A DNA stretch of 64,000 nt from Megachile rotundata (taxonomy: Eukaryota; Arthropoda; Insecta; Hymenoptera; Megachilidae), in assembly GCF_050947335.1 (NCBI RefSeq), contig NC_134993.1, positions 10,726,001-10,790,000 of the forward strand, given 5' to 3'. Of the stretch, positions 1-12,806 are shown in pieces. A program made the position numbers and the translations under genes. The notes under the pieces were generated by a model. The model ran no database searches and was not told the origin of the DNA. It was given only the letters and a program-made list of their open reading frames with translations. Every line of letters begins with the position of its first letter. The stretch's first letter is position 1.

Positions 1-1428
1 TCTAGAACCCATCTCACTAACAGTGATTAGATTTTAAAATAACCTTGACTATATTAAGACATGTGAACATTCAAGGTTTAGAAAACACCCAAAGTAACTT
101 ATTTCACAATTCACATTTTAGAATTTATAGACACCTTGTATGTAAATATACAGTGTGTCAAATTAGATATGTGCAATAGAATTTTGATGTTTGATCATAT
201 TTAAAATAGTAACTTATTATCTGACCCTCGTATATCGCAGAACATACAAGATCCACTAAGAACATTTTTCTACAATAATTCTCATTAATATTCAGACACT
301 AGTATTCTATCACTATTCAGTATATTTGCACATAAACATATTTTTTTATCATAAAACATTCTTCTTAGCGTAACACAAATTTTAACTGTTTAAGCTAATT
401 GCAACAAATAATTATATGTTATATTGATATAAGTGTCTAAATATTAATAAGAGTCACTGTGTATTTTTAGCAAGAAGAGTATACTTTGCATCACCAATTT
501 AAAAGAAATTTTGAGTGCTCATAGAATTCATCTTGCTGTTTATGAATATATTTATCCTAATACTTTACCCTCTTGGAGATATTAATCACTGAAGTTTCAG
601 TTACTTTAAATGTAAATAAATTAAAAATATTTCAGTAATATTGTAGCATAGAAACATAACTGAATTATGAACATAAGTGAATAATGCTGCAGGTCCAAAA
701 TGTCTTTGCTTACAAATATATGTTTATAGACAGACATAACCTATACAAATGTACATAATGTACATAGCACATGGTAGCTATACTTTTATTGTACACAATA
801 TTAGAATGTAATGAACAATATTATGTCATTTACAATGAACCTGGATCAACTCCATCCTTTAAGAGAATTTGATTTATTACATTTTTTAAGTACATGCAGC
901 TCATACAATTAAAAGGTATAGTAACTCAAATTCCCTTAACAGAGTTGCTTCATTTTCACCACAAACATCTCAAATAACACTGTACATTACTTTTGTTATG
1001 TAATACACATTATGTACATCTGCATATTCTAAGTAAAAATTTGCAAGTGAAAATGCTTTGTAACTTGTAAAAACCTGACATTCAAAACATGTTTCTTGAC
1101 GTTTGAATATGAAGCTAATTTAAAAAAATGTGCTGGCAAGACCCTGCACTCCAGTGTAAAATTCTTTTGTATATCCACTTCGTTAAATTCAATTTAGCTA
1201 CATCTAAGGTAACTTATATCTCGAAAAATACTACATATCGAACAGTACATAAACGGGACAAATTCTATGAGTACAGCCTCACATAAAATGTATACTCTCC
1301 TTGTAAACAATCTAATTCGGATAAAATTGAACACGAAGCTTGTTTCGTGGCTTTCAAGCCATGTCGCTGGCATTAGCTTCGATGTCCGATTGAAACTACC
1401 GATCGTGTTCCTAACGTTTGTTAGCGAG
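1..1428. other. 3' flank of the transporter gene, no gene seen
   Basis: AT-rich DNA without a convincing exon on either strand. If the alternative last exon at 1429-1715 is used, this is its 3' untranslated region: on the minus strand an AATAAA signal lies at 784-789, after several hundred bases of UTR-like sequence. Short open frames here have no family features. Confidence 0.4.
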
Positions 1429-1715
1429 CTAAAAGGTGAGGAACATCGACGACTGCGGCGTCCTTTGACAAAATCTGACAGGTGACTGGTTCTCGTTGTG
1501 AAGCAGCGGCACGCTCTCCGAATGTTTATAATAATCAGAACACTTGATCTCTCGATGATGATGGCACACCATGTCCTGATGAGATCCACGGCATCGGGAT
1601 TGATGGCTGTGCACGTCTCGATGCGTCATCTTCCAGCTGGATTGCTCGTGCGAGTGGCACGAGTGTTTGAGAGTCGTCACCAAGCGCGGGGACAGAAAGT
1701 CGATGCTCGAGTACC
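1429..1715 (-). CDS. possible alternative last exon of the monocarboxylate transporter (His/Cys-rich tail)
   Basis: On the minus strand a pyrimidine-containing acceptor ending in TTCGCAG is followed by an open frame to a TAG stop at 1429-1431. The 95-codon exon (stop included) encodes a tail starting YSSIDFLSP, with 12 His and 5 Cys (CHHH and HSCHSH clusters) and ending in LTF, which resembles a class II PDZ ligand. Its entry phase fits a possible donor (ATG|gtcggt) at 3517, eight bases before the stop of the usual last exon. Splicing there would give ...CQNGYSSID and a protein of about 612 residues instead of 519. Codons are GC-rich at third positions, like the transporter's first exon and unlike the surrounding DNA. 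Phase and strand are seen directly; the link to the transporter is inference. It could instead be the last exon of another minus-strand gene. Confidence 0.4.
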
Positions 1716-3508
1716 CTGCGAAGCGCAGTAGAAACGATATTATAATCTTCTAACATGATGGAAGAAGTCGCTATTAACGCGAGTTATCAAATGTTTGCTA
1801 AGTATAGTGCTCATTACAGAAGATGTGAGGGTGAGATGTACATGTATTGCTTATAAGTTCTAGGACATGAGCTGACTTTTCTAGTTTTGGAGTAGTATGT
1901 GTTTAGAATGTCAGAAGTATTAAAACACTTTCAACTTTGACAATATCCTAATTACATGCTTCTGCTTTTACATCAACTATCAAATTTTGTATCATTCAGC
2001 TGTATAATTTTTCTGAACTTTGTATGATTCTAATAAATGTCCTAAGACCTAGTAGTGTGCGTGAAGTATTAGTAGAAGATATACCTTTACCTTGTCATTA
2101 AAAAAGACAATAGAAAGTTAATATTTCTACTGAAAATGTTAAAAGTCAAGAAATTTCCACATAAAAAAATTAATTTGTTGTACACATTAAATGATACAGT
2201 TACACAAAATAGATGTACAAACTTCACTGAGTATACAATTATTTATCATACATATTTTTATAGAAACAAGAAACAACTTCATAGAATCTAATTTTAGCAA
2301 GAGTCCTTAATAGTAATTGATCTCAAATTAAAAATTGGTTTAAAGATGACCTTATAGCCTAAGTTCGCAATGAGAATACATAACTGTAATTTTCAATGTA
2401 CACATGATACTCCAATTACAATTTAAAGACGTATAATGACAAATTAGCTGCAGTGGAAAGTAAACACTGACTATGAATTCATATGAACAATGAAGGACAA
2501 TTTACTTTAGAGTCAAGCAATGATTGAAGTATTAACTCTGGACTCAATAAGTAATTAATTACAAGGCTGAAGATTATTCGAAAAGCAAAGAAGTGCATTG
2601 TTCAAATTGCACTGGTTTATTAGTGTTAGAGAACAGAAACATTCCATCGACATCACAAAGACAAAAAATAGAAAACAAGTTAATGAAGTTAAATTTAATT
2701 TACTTTCATGTGTGAAGTCATTTATAAATATTAAAAATTAATATCTTCTCAGTGTATAAAACAATGATAATTATATGCAATTACTAGTTACAATATTTCA
2801 AGTTCAACATTAATTTTCTCAATTTTGTTGAGAATTGATGTAACATAATACTTTTGTACAAAGAATATGAAGTTGATCTTGTATAAAAAATATCAAGTTG
2901 ATGAAACATAACCTTCATATCTCTTCTACAAGTCTACATAGAAGAAATCTACCTTCAATTTTTTCCACAAAATCAGATAACTTTTGTGTAAAATTTTATG
3001 TTAAATATTTAAATGAATGTAAACTAGACACCCTATACATTACATCTTGAGCATAAATTTTCGTATAAATAGTTCTAAAAGCACTTTTAGCACATGGTAA
3101 TATGAAGGTAAACCTTGAACGTACATAAAAAAACCTAATAATGTGTTGAATTTATGTAACACTCGTGTTACGCCATGATATCAAGGGTTAATATCGGTAA
3201 AAGCATGCGTATCCCAGCAAGCAAAGCAGTGCTAAAAAAAAGAAGAGAAATGAAAAATACAGGCAATAAAAAGGTGTTGAGTATGCAGATATAATTTCTC
3301 GAAATATTGAATTTATTTTACCAAAGTGCTCTGTCACTCCCTTCGACAGCGGACGGATTCGTGTTTATATTTTATGTGTACAACTTTCCGTGGAAAGTTT
3401 CATTCCGCCTTCGTGAATAGAGTTTACAAACCGACACGCACGTGTTTTCGATACCACATGGAGAAACAAACTCTGTTAGTTAGATGTGAATGATGCACAA
3501 ATACCTGT
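1716..3508 (-). other. 3' UTR or alternative last intron of the transporter
   Basis: No coding exon is visible. For the 519-residue form this is 3' untranslated sequence; for the alternative tail it is an intron. The last 250 bases (about 3330-3508) are GC-richer than the rest, which suits UTR next to the stop. Confidence 0.4.
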
Positions 3509-6500
3509 TTACCGACCATTCTGACAGGCAGCTTTATCCTCCGAGATCCCTCGAACGGAGCTTTGGTCGTCTTCCTTGACGAACTTTATTAGGAACATCG
3601 TTAGGGCGCCTACTATTGGCGGGATGCCGGCCAAAAAGAAGGGCAGGTCGTAGGTTCCTGTAAACATAGAAGAAAAACTGTTAAGAGCTTACAGTTTTTG
3701 TTTGGCAAATTTTTGGAGGGTTAGACATTTTAGAGATTTTGAATTTTGGGGATTTTGGAATTTTTTAGAAATTTGGAATTTTAGGGATTTGAAAATATGG
3801 GGAATTAAAGTTAGTAAGATTTGGAATTTGAGAGGTTATGGAATTTTGGTGATTTGAAATTTTAGAAATTTGGAATTGTGTAAATTTGGAATTTTGGAGA
3901 TTTTTAATTACTAGTAATCAGTTGAACAAAAATTAATTTTGAGATGAAATTACCTGTGTGATCATACAGAAGACCAGCAATCGGTGGGCCCACGGTTAGA
4001 GGTACAGAACACATTCCCAACAGAAAACCGATAGCTTGGGTTGCGCCTTCCCGACCGCAAATATCAAATGCAATGGGTCCCAAAAGAGAAATGAAACAAC
4101 CATCGAATAGTCCCATAGCCAAGGAAATTAGTAATAACACAAGGAACGAGGGTGTAACGGGAAGAAGCATCGTAAGAACACCGATACTAAGAAAAGATAT
4201 CTAAAAGGACAAAAATTAAAACGTTGTTAAAAAACAATATACAAATCTGAGTATTCATTAAATAAATAATAATAATATTGTTTGATTTGTATTTTAGAAC
4301 AAAATAATAAGACTGTGGTAAACATATGCTGAATGCACACATGTTTTCATATTATACATTTTTAGTTCTGATAAAGTTTTAAGAGTTAAAATGTAAAATT
4401 AAGATTTGTGCCAACTTGTATAATTACATGAAGCATATTTTGAAAACAGAAAGCATGAGAAAATATTATTTTTCTATTTTAAAGTCTTGAAGTGGCAGAA
4501 GTTATGATGGTATACCAATATGGCCGCCATTGGGCTACCAATATGGCGGCCATTAGGCAACCAAAATGGCCGCCATCTTACTAACTTCTTAACATTCTGT
4601 AACTTTTACTTCACAATACAATAATAAAAATGATACAAATATGAATTTAAATTACTTCAACTAACATTATTTCTTGTTAAAAATATTTGTTGAATACTTT
4701 ACTGAACAGAAAGTCCAAAAATTTGATATTATTGAAATAATACAAGATTATGGACTATTGAAGCTTGAATTTGATCAAAGTTATATAAATATTTTAATAA
4801 TGCTAATAGAAATTGATGTTTAACTGTTATAACCAATAAATTAATTTATAATTTATGGAGTAAGTGGTCTGAATAAGGATTACTTTTAATTCCATTGAAC
4901 TATTAACTAAATTTGAACACCAGATCTATGAAACTAGCAATGTAGTGACACAATTCATTACATAACTTCTGATAAAACAATCTTGAGATAGTTCTCAAAT
5001 TACTGACCCAAGAAATCATTACTAAAAAAGTAAAATAAACACGTCTCTGCAAAATCTCTGAAGATGTAAACTTGCATGTTCAAGATAACGTTAACGACAA
5101 CAAACATAAGCATCTTCATTTCATAAATAATAGTTTCACTAGTGTGTCTCTAGCACGTTATACTTCAATCCATATTTAGACCGCTCCTCCAACAAAACAT
5201 ACGAAAATAAAATCTTGCCTGTTGCAACAATATTCTGTTCACTCTCGGTAAATCGGCGATATATCCAAAGACCAATCGACCGATACCGGAAGTGATACCG
5301 ATGCACATGATTGGTAGTTTCCCATCGGCGTCTTTGAACACCGTCTCAACGAATTTTCCTATGTGAACGTACGGCACGAAATACCTGAAAGGAACATTCA
5401 CATTGACACGAGAAGCCATGTTACTTTATACCGCGCTCGCTTTAGACGCTTTCGCCGCGGTTGTTTCTTTCACGACGGCTTGAATTACACGGCTTGTAAC
5501 TTGACTGTTGTCGAGAAACAAGTTCACTTTCGCAACAGTGCTTACTGAGACTTGTTGTCACCTATTGTGGCGGATGAAATCGCTTTAGGTGACGAGGTGG
5601 TTTCCACGATAATGAGTGGTTGCTTATTAGAGCAGATGATTGAATGCCATATAAAATACCAACCCAAACAATGCTAGGGGAATGGAACTAGCCCACACCA
5701 CGTATCGCTTCTTCCTCCAAATGGAGACGTTAATCACTTGCTTGAGGCAGCTCTGGAAACTCGTTTTGGACTTTAGTTCATCTCGGGACACAGAATTGAC
5801 TGAAAACATAGTTAAAATATTCAAATAATGATAGTTATAAATATTTGTCAAAACAAAATAGTTGAGTTTAATTATTATATGAAAATCAGTGAACAATTAT
5901 TGAAAATTTACTAAAACCTTCTAACAAAACTTAATTACCAAATTAAAGAACTGTAAAGAAGTAATAAGAGAAGCGATGGCAGACTTACGAGGGATGGGTT
6001 TGAACAGTATAGCGCAGGCCATAACGATGGTGGTGAGCATGGCCAAAAATCTGAGTGTTCCTTCGAGACCAAAGCGACGAAGTATGATTTCCATGAGGTA
6101 TGGCATAAGGGTGGTGAATATGGAGCTCCCGGCAGTAACGATTCCGTTCACCAAGCCCAGATATCTTTTAAAATAATGGCCCAAGATGGCTAGACTCGGT
6201 GTGTAGGCGAGACTCGCACCAAGCCCGTACATAACTCCGTAGGTCAAATAGAGCAATGACACCTGAAGCACAGCGATTCTAGAAATAACTCGAGTCGGTT
6301 ACAATAACGCGATTAACCACAAAATATGAAGAACAACCACAAAATGTCACTAACGATATTTCTCAAGATTACCATTTCTTATATTAAGATTTGGAATACA
6401 AGTAGCAAGACGATTGGATCTAGATCCAAGTTCCTATCAACACAGTAATACATCGTTTATAGTTCCTGTCGTTGAATCGTCCAATATAACTTACTTTTAA

Positions 6501-9500
6501 ATGTTTCACTTCTTCAAGCTTACAACTTTCGAGTACAGTCACGTTATTTTAGTATAATTATTACGAACGAGTATAACCGCCAGACTGTAGATTACTGACC
6601 CTCCTCGAGTCCCAGTTTCATACGCTTTGACTGTAAAAATGGGAGTAGTTCCAACGGAATTTTAGGTTCAGATTAGTAAGTGCATCAGATGCATAAGTGT
6701 CTGGAAAATAGGTTCAGAGCCGCACATGGGCCTGACCCAGATTGCCCAAAAACGGGGTCGGGATACAGAAATATTGGAATATTTGCGTTCAGGAATTTGG
6801 ACGCAAAGGGAAGTGATCTGGTCTGTAAGTGGCCGAGGGTTGATAAGGATAAGTGCAAGCAGTCGGTGAAGGAATGGTCGACACTCCGAACACTTTGTAT
6901 ACGTTCAAATCAATAGGTTCTTTGCTCGCAGCAGCAACAACACCCAACGAGTCGTTAAATTCTATCGAGTAGTTTTAGTTTATTATTCGCATCTGGTTGC
7001 CGGGACCCTTGATCTTAGTAGAGTCCTTCATTCGCAGTTTCCTATTCATGTTGCTTGGTTTATTACTTGACGGTCACTTTTTGGGGACGTACTCGAATTT
7101 CCATTCGAACACGATGTTCACTTCGGATATAATCGTTTGGAACCACGTTAAAAATACATGGAAAGCACATATCGGTTGCGCAATTATTCAATCTATAGTC
7201 CACTTATAAATGTTAGGACTTCGAACGATATGAAATTCAGTCGAAGTTTAATCGTCGCTAATGTTGCTGCGACGCACATATATGTGATTTTGTGACTTTT
7301 GTTTGATGGATTTTATTCCGAAGGACGTACAGGATAAGTGTATCTAATGTGAAAGTCTCAAGTATTTTCTACCATTTTTCTATGTTTTCAAATTGTTACA
7401 TTTTGAATTTTTCCCCTTAGAAATTTGAGTTGAGGACAATTTAGTATTTCTGGATCTTAAAATTTTCAAGTTATCAAATTTCAATATTTATAATTTTAAT
7501 CTATAAATTTTTAGATCTTTGTGTTTATGGATTATGAAGTATAAATCCCTACGTTTGAAAATTTGATAATAATATAAATACCATAAACCTTGTATTATCA
7601 ATATAAAAATAAAAATAATAATAGAAATAAAAATTATAATATGCACCTCTTCTGATGACACACCTGGTGCGTCATAACCATCACCTATCAAATTTAATTT
7701 TTGTCAATCTCCATTATTTTTCAATTACAATACAAGATATATTTCAGAATAATATCTGTCAAAAGTAATTCTCAACTTCGCTTAAATCGATCATTAATAT
7801 AACATTTAATATTCAAGATTTAATGGAAATTCGTAAATTTGCATTTAATTACAATTCGATTGATCTTCTCGATGATTCCTATTAAAATTATTTAACATAA
7901 GCTGTATAAATATTACAAATGCACTTAATTAATTCTGTAATAAGTTTTAATTAAACTTCGTTTGTAGAATTTATTACAATATCAAATGTGTAACTTCGAA
8001 TTTCGCGTTTGAAAATTTACACAGCATGTTAACATACATCAGATGTGACCAAATACAGAAATAAAATCTATTAAGAAGGAAGTATACTTCATTGTTTTTT
8101 ACTAACGATAACAATTTTAATAACAGCGCGTTAAAAATGTATTCGCGTTCAATTATTAAAAAGGAAAAATGTTGATTCAAGAAATAAATTACAGTTATTG
8201 AAAAAATAATATTAATTAAGAATATATGAAAAAGTTAATATTAGTCAAGAAGAATAAAAAGTAATTTTCAAAGCATTGATAAAAAATTAAATTACCTCGC
8301 TAGAAAATATTGATGAGAGGAGCATTCCACTAGACGCGAGAGCACCACCCAAGAATGTGGTCATCTGAATACCAATTTTATCAGTGAGGATACCAGAAAT
8401 TGGCGATAAAAAGAACGTTGTACCGATCGTTAAGGATCCCACCAAAGCTGAAACAAAAATACATACAACTTGTTTAAATAAATTATAATTATTCTTAGCT
8501 TAAATTAACTTTCAAGTTAATCTCCAAATTTCCAAATTCTGCAATTTACAAGTCCCTAAATTTCCCAAATCTCTAAATTTCATAATTTTTTTATAATTAA
8601 TCAGTAGAAATATGCCACTTTGCAAATTAGTGAAATAAAAAAATTAACAATAGTCAAGAAACTAAATTTCGCGAAAGACAAAAATTCATATAACAGAAAA
8701 AAATGTGGTGAAATGCGCGAAAGAATCGAAGATGAATATTTTCATTTCCAGCGATGTACAGAATACAGTTTGAGTAATGGAACGTTCGCATATGAGAAGA
8801 TATTCTGATATTGAAATATCCGACAAAAAATTCGGATACTGATAGAAATTCTACTGTATCATGTGCTCCCAACGCAGAGTTTTCTTTGATCTTGATATTA
8901 CTTATCAACTTCTACATAAATAAAATAATACGACTTTCGATGAAAAAAATGTATAGATATATTCCTATTTATAGTACTTATTTAATAAAAAAAAATTATT
9001 ATCTTTTATGGTACCTATTTAGTAATTGTTTATATTCTTTTATATGCAATAAAAAAAAAATAATTATTTATAACCAAGTACATCACTACAAACATATTTT
9101 GTATAATAAGTACAATAATTTTAATATGTACTTTAATATGTGCAATATGAGTACTGTACACATACTGTATACAGTATATGTTAGGTTAGGTAAATACAAT
9201 AAATCTCACTAAACTAGATTAGGTTATATTAGGTGAATCCAATAAATTACTTTGTATTAAATTATATCAATTAAATCTAATAAACCTTGTAACAGTTCAA
9301 CTAAAACACAATAAATCTTACTAGATCAGTTTAAACCAAGTAAATTTAATAAATCATACTCAATTAGGTTAAGCTAGGTAAATTCACTAAATCTTACTAA
9401 ATTGTTGAGGTTAGGTTAAGTAAATCCTACAAATATTTGACTTTACAAGCTCCTGTTCCTCACAGTAAAGCAGCTAACATATCCACAAATAACAGAAAGC

Positions 9501-12035
9501 AACGTACTCAGAGATAAATAATTATTTCTAACGACCGTTTAATTAAGTCAAAACGAAAGTTAAACGATATCAAGTAAGAGAACTCGTAGAAACATCATAT
9601 TGAGTACAACAACGCAGAATCATCTTAGAACGTCGTTCAGAGTTCGTTTATTGTTTAGCAAAGACCTAGTTCTACTTTGAAGAGTAACTACCCCTAGATT
9701 AATATTATTTGACCCTCGTTACTATTAATACCCATGTAATTGTCTATTAATTTAGATCCAGGTTGTGCAGGGCATTGACTCCACGGATGATTAGGCTGAT
9801 CGATCGATTTAATTGATACGCCACCCGACTAATTATTCCACGGTACATTTAACAATCATTATGTCTTAAGAAACATCAATGCGCAAAATTCATCTTTGTA
9901 ACGTAAGAGAATTTAGGTCACCTGCAAATTAATGACAGAAATTGTGTTACATTGGAGAAGCTTGTTTAAATATTAGAAGATATTGTGTATTAAATGATAT
10001 ACTCCAGTAGGGTTAGCTGACTCAGGTCACAAATATGTTTGAATTTCCCGCCAACTCCGCGCTGCAAATTACGAAATTTCTGTATTCATAAATTCTACTA
10101 TATCCGAAGTTTCAAATTGTCAAATCTTCAAATTTTAAGTTAGTAAAATCTTAAATTAAACTTGCTTACAATATTATTGACATTTCGAATATTATACAAT
10201 ATTCGCATTTATTTTATAACAGCAAAATGAACTGCAAACTAGTTTCCTTTAAATTTTTAATGCAATAAATTATTTTATTAAATTCAAGTTCACCATAAAT
10301 TTGGTTTTATATTGGTTAAAATAAAAATGAGAAAACTTGCGAGACGATTTGAGTGAATGAAATCGCACAAATAGCAGTTTGATTTGCAGAGAACATATAT
10401 GATAATTCATTATCGAAAAAAGAACTAATAGATATTAAAAATTGACAGATAAGGCGGTTCACTGACTGCATTACGAATACGTAAAATAATCGTTTGCTTA
10501 TTTACTCTTGTGAACCTGAAAAAGATGAAAGATTTACTGAAATGTCACTCTCGAATTTTTGCGTTCCTTTCGCTACAGGATATCGGTAAAAATATCTAAC
10601 CTAACTTACTAAGTTAATATAACTTGTTTTATATCATTTAAGTTCTTAAACGCAATCAATCGTTCGTCCTTAGCTTCCATGATGCCTTTTATACATACAT
10701 TCAAACTATTACAGCTTCACACACGCTCACAATCAGACATTCATATAAAAATATTTGAAATAGTCCGTCCGCCATTTTATACTCCTCCTGAAACAGCCTA
10801 TACACTGTAAAACATAAGAACGCGTGTTTATCATTTTCGGTCTAGCATAAGAAAAACATTTAAATACGCTGTCTAGTATATACAAATGATTAATAGTATA
10901 AAAAACATTAGACAATGATAATTTTGTCTCCGACGACCTCGAGAGAAAGATTCTCGTATCGTGACTTATCTTCTTCTAGTACACTTATGATGAACTGTAG
11001 TACAAGCAAGAAGGATAAGATAGTAAGGAAAAACAAAATTAAAATAAAGAGAATTTCAGAATTTAGAGATTCAGAACTTCCAGTTTTTGAAAATTTGTAG
11101 GTTAACTTAGAGATACAGTAATTATAAAATTTTTCAATTTAAAAAGATTTAAAAATGTAGGAAGATTAGGTTTAAAAAAAATTCATGATATTTGTACAAA
11201 TACATTTTTACAAATAATGATGCACATTCCAGAAAAGGATGCGTAGTACCTGAGGGATCCTGTTCAAGATTAAAGAATAACGAATAAAGAATAACTACTC
11301 TTGAGTCTCTTGAAAATAATATTCTTAATATTCTGTCATGCATTTGTAGTTAACTCTGTAACTATCATTCGTACAGAAAAACTCCTCCTGTATAAATAAA
11401 TACCTGCACACATTTAAAAAACAATTGATACGTCGATAGAATGCTACATATGAAGTATTGGAATGTACTGAAACCGGTAACAATGGTATCAACATAACAG
11501 TAACAATTCATATTAAAAGAAAACTTGTACCAACCTCCTAACAAAAAAACAAAAATATTCCCGTGCAAAAGGTTAGAAAGCAAAGGAACTTGAACTTACC
11601 CGCTTTAGAGGACGCCGCAGTTTCCCCAGACTCTAGTAATCTTTTCTGCAGCTCCAGATAAATCAACGAGTAGGTGTTGATGACGCTGAAAAGTACCCCA
11701 TTAATCACGAAACTGCCAATCATAATCATCCACGCTCTGAGTCCGCCATCTGGCGGGACGATCACGTTGCGATCGTCAGCTTCCGGGTCCTTTCTGGACG
11801 TTCGATCCTCGTCCTCCCTCTTCGATTTTACGATCGATACATCGACTTTAACCGACGAGTTCTTTCGATCGGATTCCAGCAAAGGATTGTCCTCAGTGCC
11901 CGAACTCGAATTTTCCTCCGCCCGGCGAACATCCTGCGTGTCCTCGTTCAAAGGACGCTGATCAGTAATCTCGTTCGATGCATTAGACACGCCATCTGGA
12001 TTTCTTTTCGATTCTGCATTCTCTGCGTTCGTCAT
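3509..12035 (-). CDS. monocarboxylate transporter (SLC16 family, MFS)
   Basis: Multi-pass plasma-membrane transporter of the SLC16/MCT family, expected to have 12 helices and to move small monocarboxylates or related solutes; the substrate cannot be read from the sequence. Coding exons (minus): 11600-12035, 8296-8447, 5989-6262, 5664-5799, 5219-5384, 3954-4200 and 3509-3657, giving 519 residues with all phases consistent. The family signature is PPDGG at residues 94-98, just before helix 1 (about 101-123). Helix-rich sequence follows, including SLAYTPSLAILGHYFKRYLG in exon 3 and GYFVPYVH across the exon 4/5 junction. A hydrophilic N-terminus of about 93 residues carries an acidic dileucine-type motif (EDNPLL, 48-53). 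The ATG at 12035 is chosen because only a TTG lies further upstream before an in-frame stop. Intron 5 has a GC donor. A 5' UTR exon seems to start at 12079, after an acceptor. The long first intron would place the promoter far upstream. Confidence 0.88.
3715..3905. repeat. low-complexity GGAATTTTGG-type run
   Basis: Degenerate short repeats of the type gatttggaattttg lie inside the last intron of the transporter. They have no coding potential and resemble the longer array at 14.05-14.76 kb. Confidence 0.6.
4515..4578. promoter_or_regulatory. three GGCCGCCAT / ATGGCGGCC boxes, YY1/Pho-like
   Basis: Three units of about 24 bp each carry ATGGCGGCC or its complement in an AT-rich intron of the transporter. 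The middle unit is inverted relative to its neighbours. Read on the minus strand, the last unit contains AAGATGGCGGCCAT, which fits the published YY1 consensus (AAnATGGCGGC); the Drosophila orthologue Pho binds GCCAT cores. The repeats are seen directly; factor binding is inference. Confidence 0.4.
6263..8295 (-). other. transporter intron 2 with a GC-richer patch
   Basis: Between exons 2 and 3 of the transporter, about 6590-7210 is GC-richer and has short open frames on both strands. None has a splice context or family features that I recognise. It may be a regulatory element or an alternative 5' exon; I cannot support either. Confidence 0.3.
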
Positions 12036-12079
12036 CCTTCTGGATCGGACCGAATGCAACTAACGGATGTTCGTGATCT
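12036..12079 (-). other. 5' UTR part of the first coding exon of the transporter
   Basis: An acceptor (tcgtttgcag) ends at 12080 on the minus strand. The 44 bases before the ATG contain an in-frame TAG, so the protein starts at 12035 and at least one further 5' UTR exon must lie upstream (higher coordinates). Confidence 0.5.
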
Positions 12080-12791
12080 GCAAACGAAACGGAAAAATAG
12101 AAAAGAGGTTTAGTTAAAGCTTCTTTACTGACAGTTTTTTGGGTAAACGGATCGACGTTAATCCCTCGATTTGTTTGCCTCTCGAAATGCAAACGCTGGG
12201 CGAACTGGAAGGATAATTGTGAAGTAATTGGATTATGGGGGAGGTTAATCTGCGAGGGATGACACTTAATTAAATATTTGTAATAGTAACTTTACAAATG
12301 TTTGTAATAGAAACTTCTCGAAGTATAAATAAATTACAGTGTATTATACAAATATATATTGAACAAATAATGCAACTGTACGTATTCGATATTCGATAGT
12401 TCGATATATATTTCGAACACGATAATCGAAGTAATTCGGTCGTCCATGTGCAAAATGATTCGAAACAATGTAAAACGAAAAATGTAAACAATTATTAGTA
12501 CAATAATTATTAATTTAGAGGGAGTATGTAACAGTAATTAATTTAATAAACATTTTTTATTTTCGTTGCATTATTGAACTATTCGAACATGTTTTGAATA
12601 AATGTAAATATTTTACAGGAAGTAAACGGTGCACCTACTGACAATTGTACCATTAGAAAGGTATATACATAGTTAAACAATTCGCACGCCTTATCACGTG
12701 CTGATAAATGTGCATGTAGTGTGCACGTATGCATATGCACATGTGTGTGTACATGCTATGAACACGACGACAAGAGCCACTATATCAAAAG

Positions 12792-12806
12792 CAGTGGCGT
12801 AGCTAA
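12792..12806 (+). mobile_element. possible terminal inverted repeat of a decayed hAT-type transposon
   Basis: The sequence cagtggcgtagctaa has the CAGTGGCGTAGC form found at the ends of many hAT-type elements. I found no matching opposite end or transposase nearby, so at most it is a solo remnant. Confidence 0.25.

Noticed and set aside
8620..9212. Frames of 60-130 codons near 8.6-9.2 kb
   Set aside because: Composition-driven (Asn, Ile, Lys, Tyr-rich) frames inside a transporter intron, without splice signals or family features.
9180..9430. Interstitial telomere repeat (TTAGG)
   Set aside because: Only one or two adjacent TTAGG units occur at a time within AT-rich degenerate sequence; not a tandem telomeric array.
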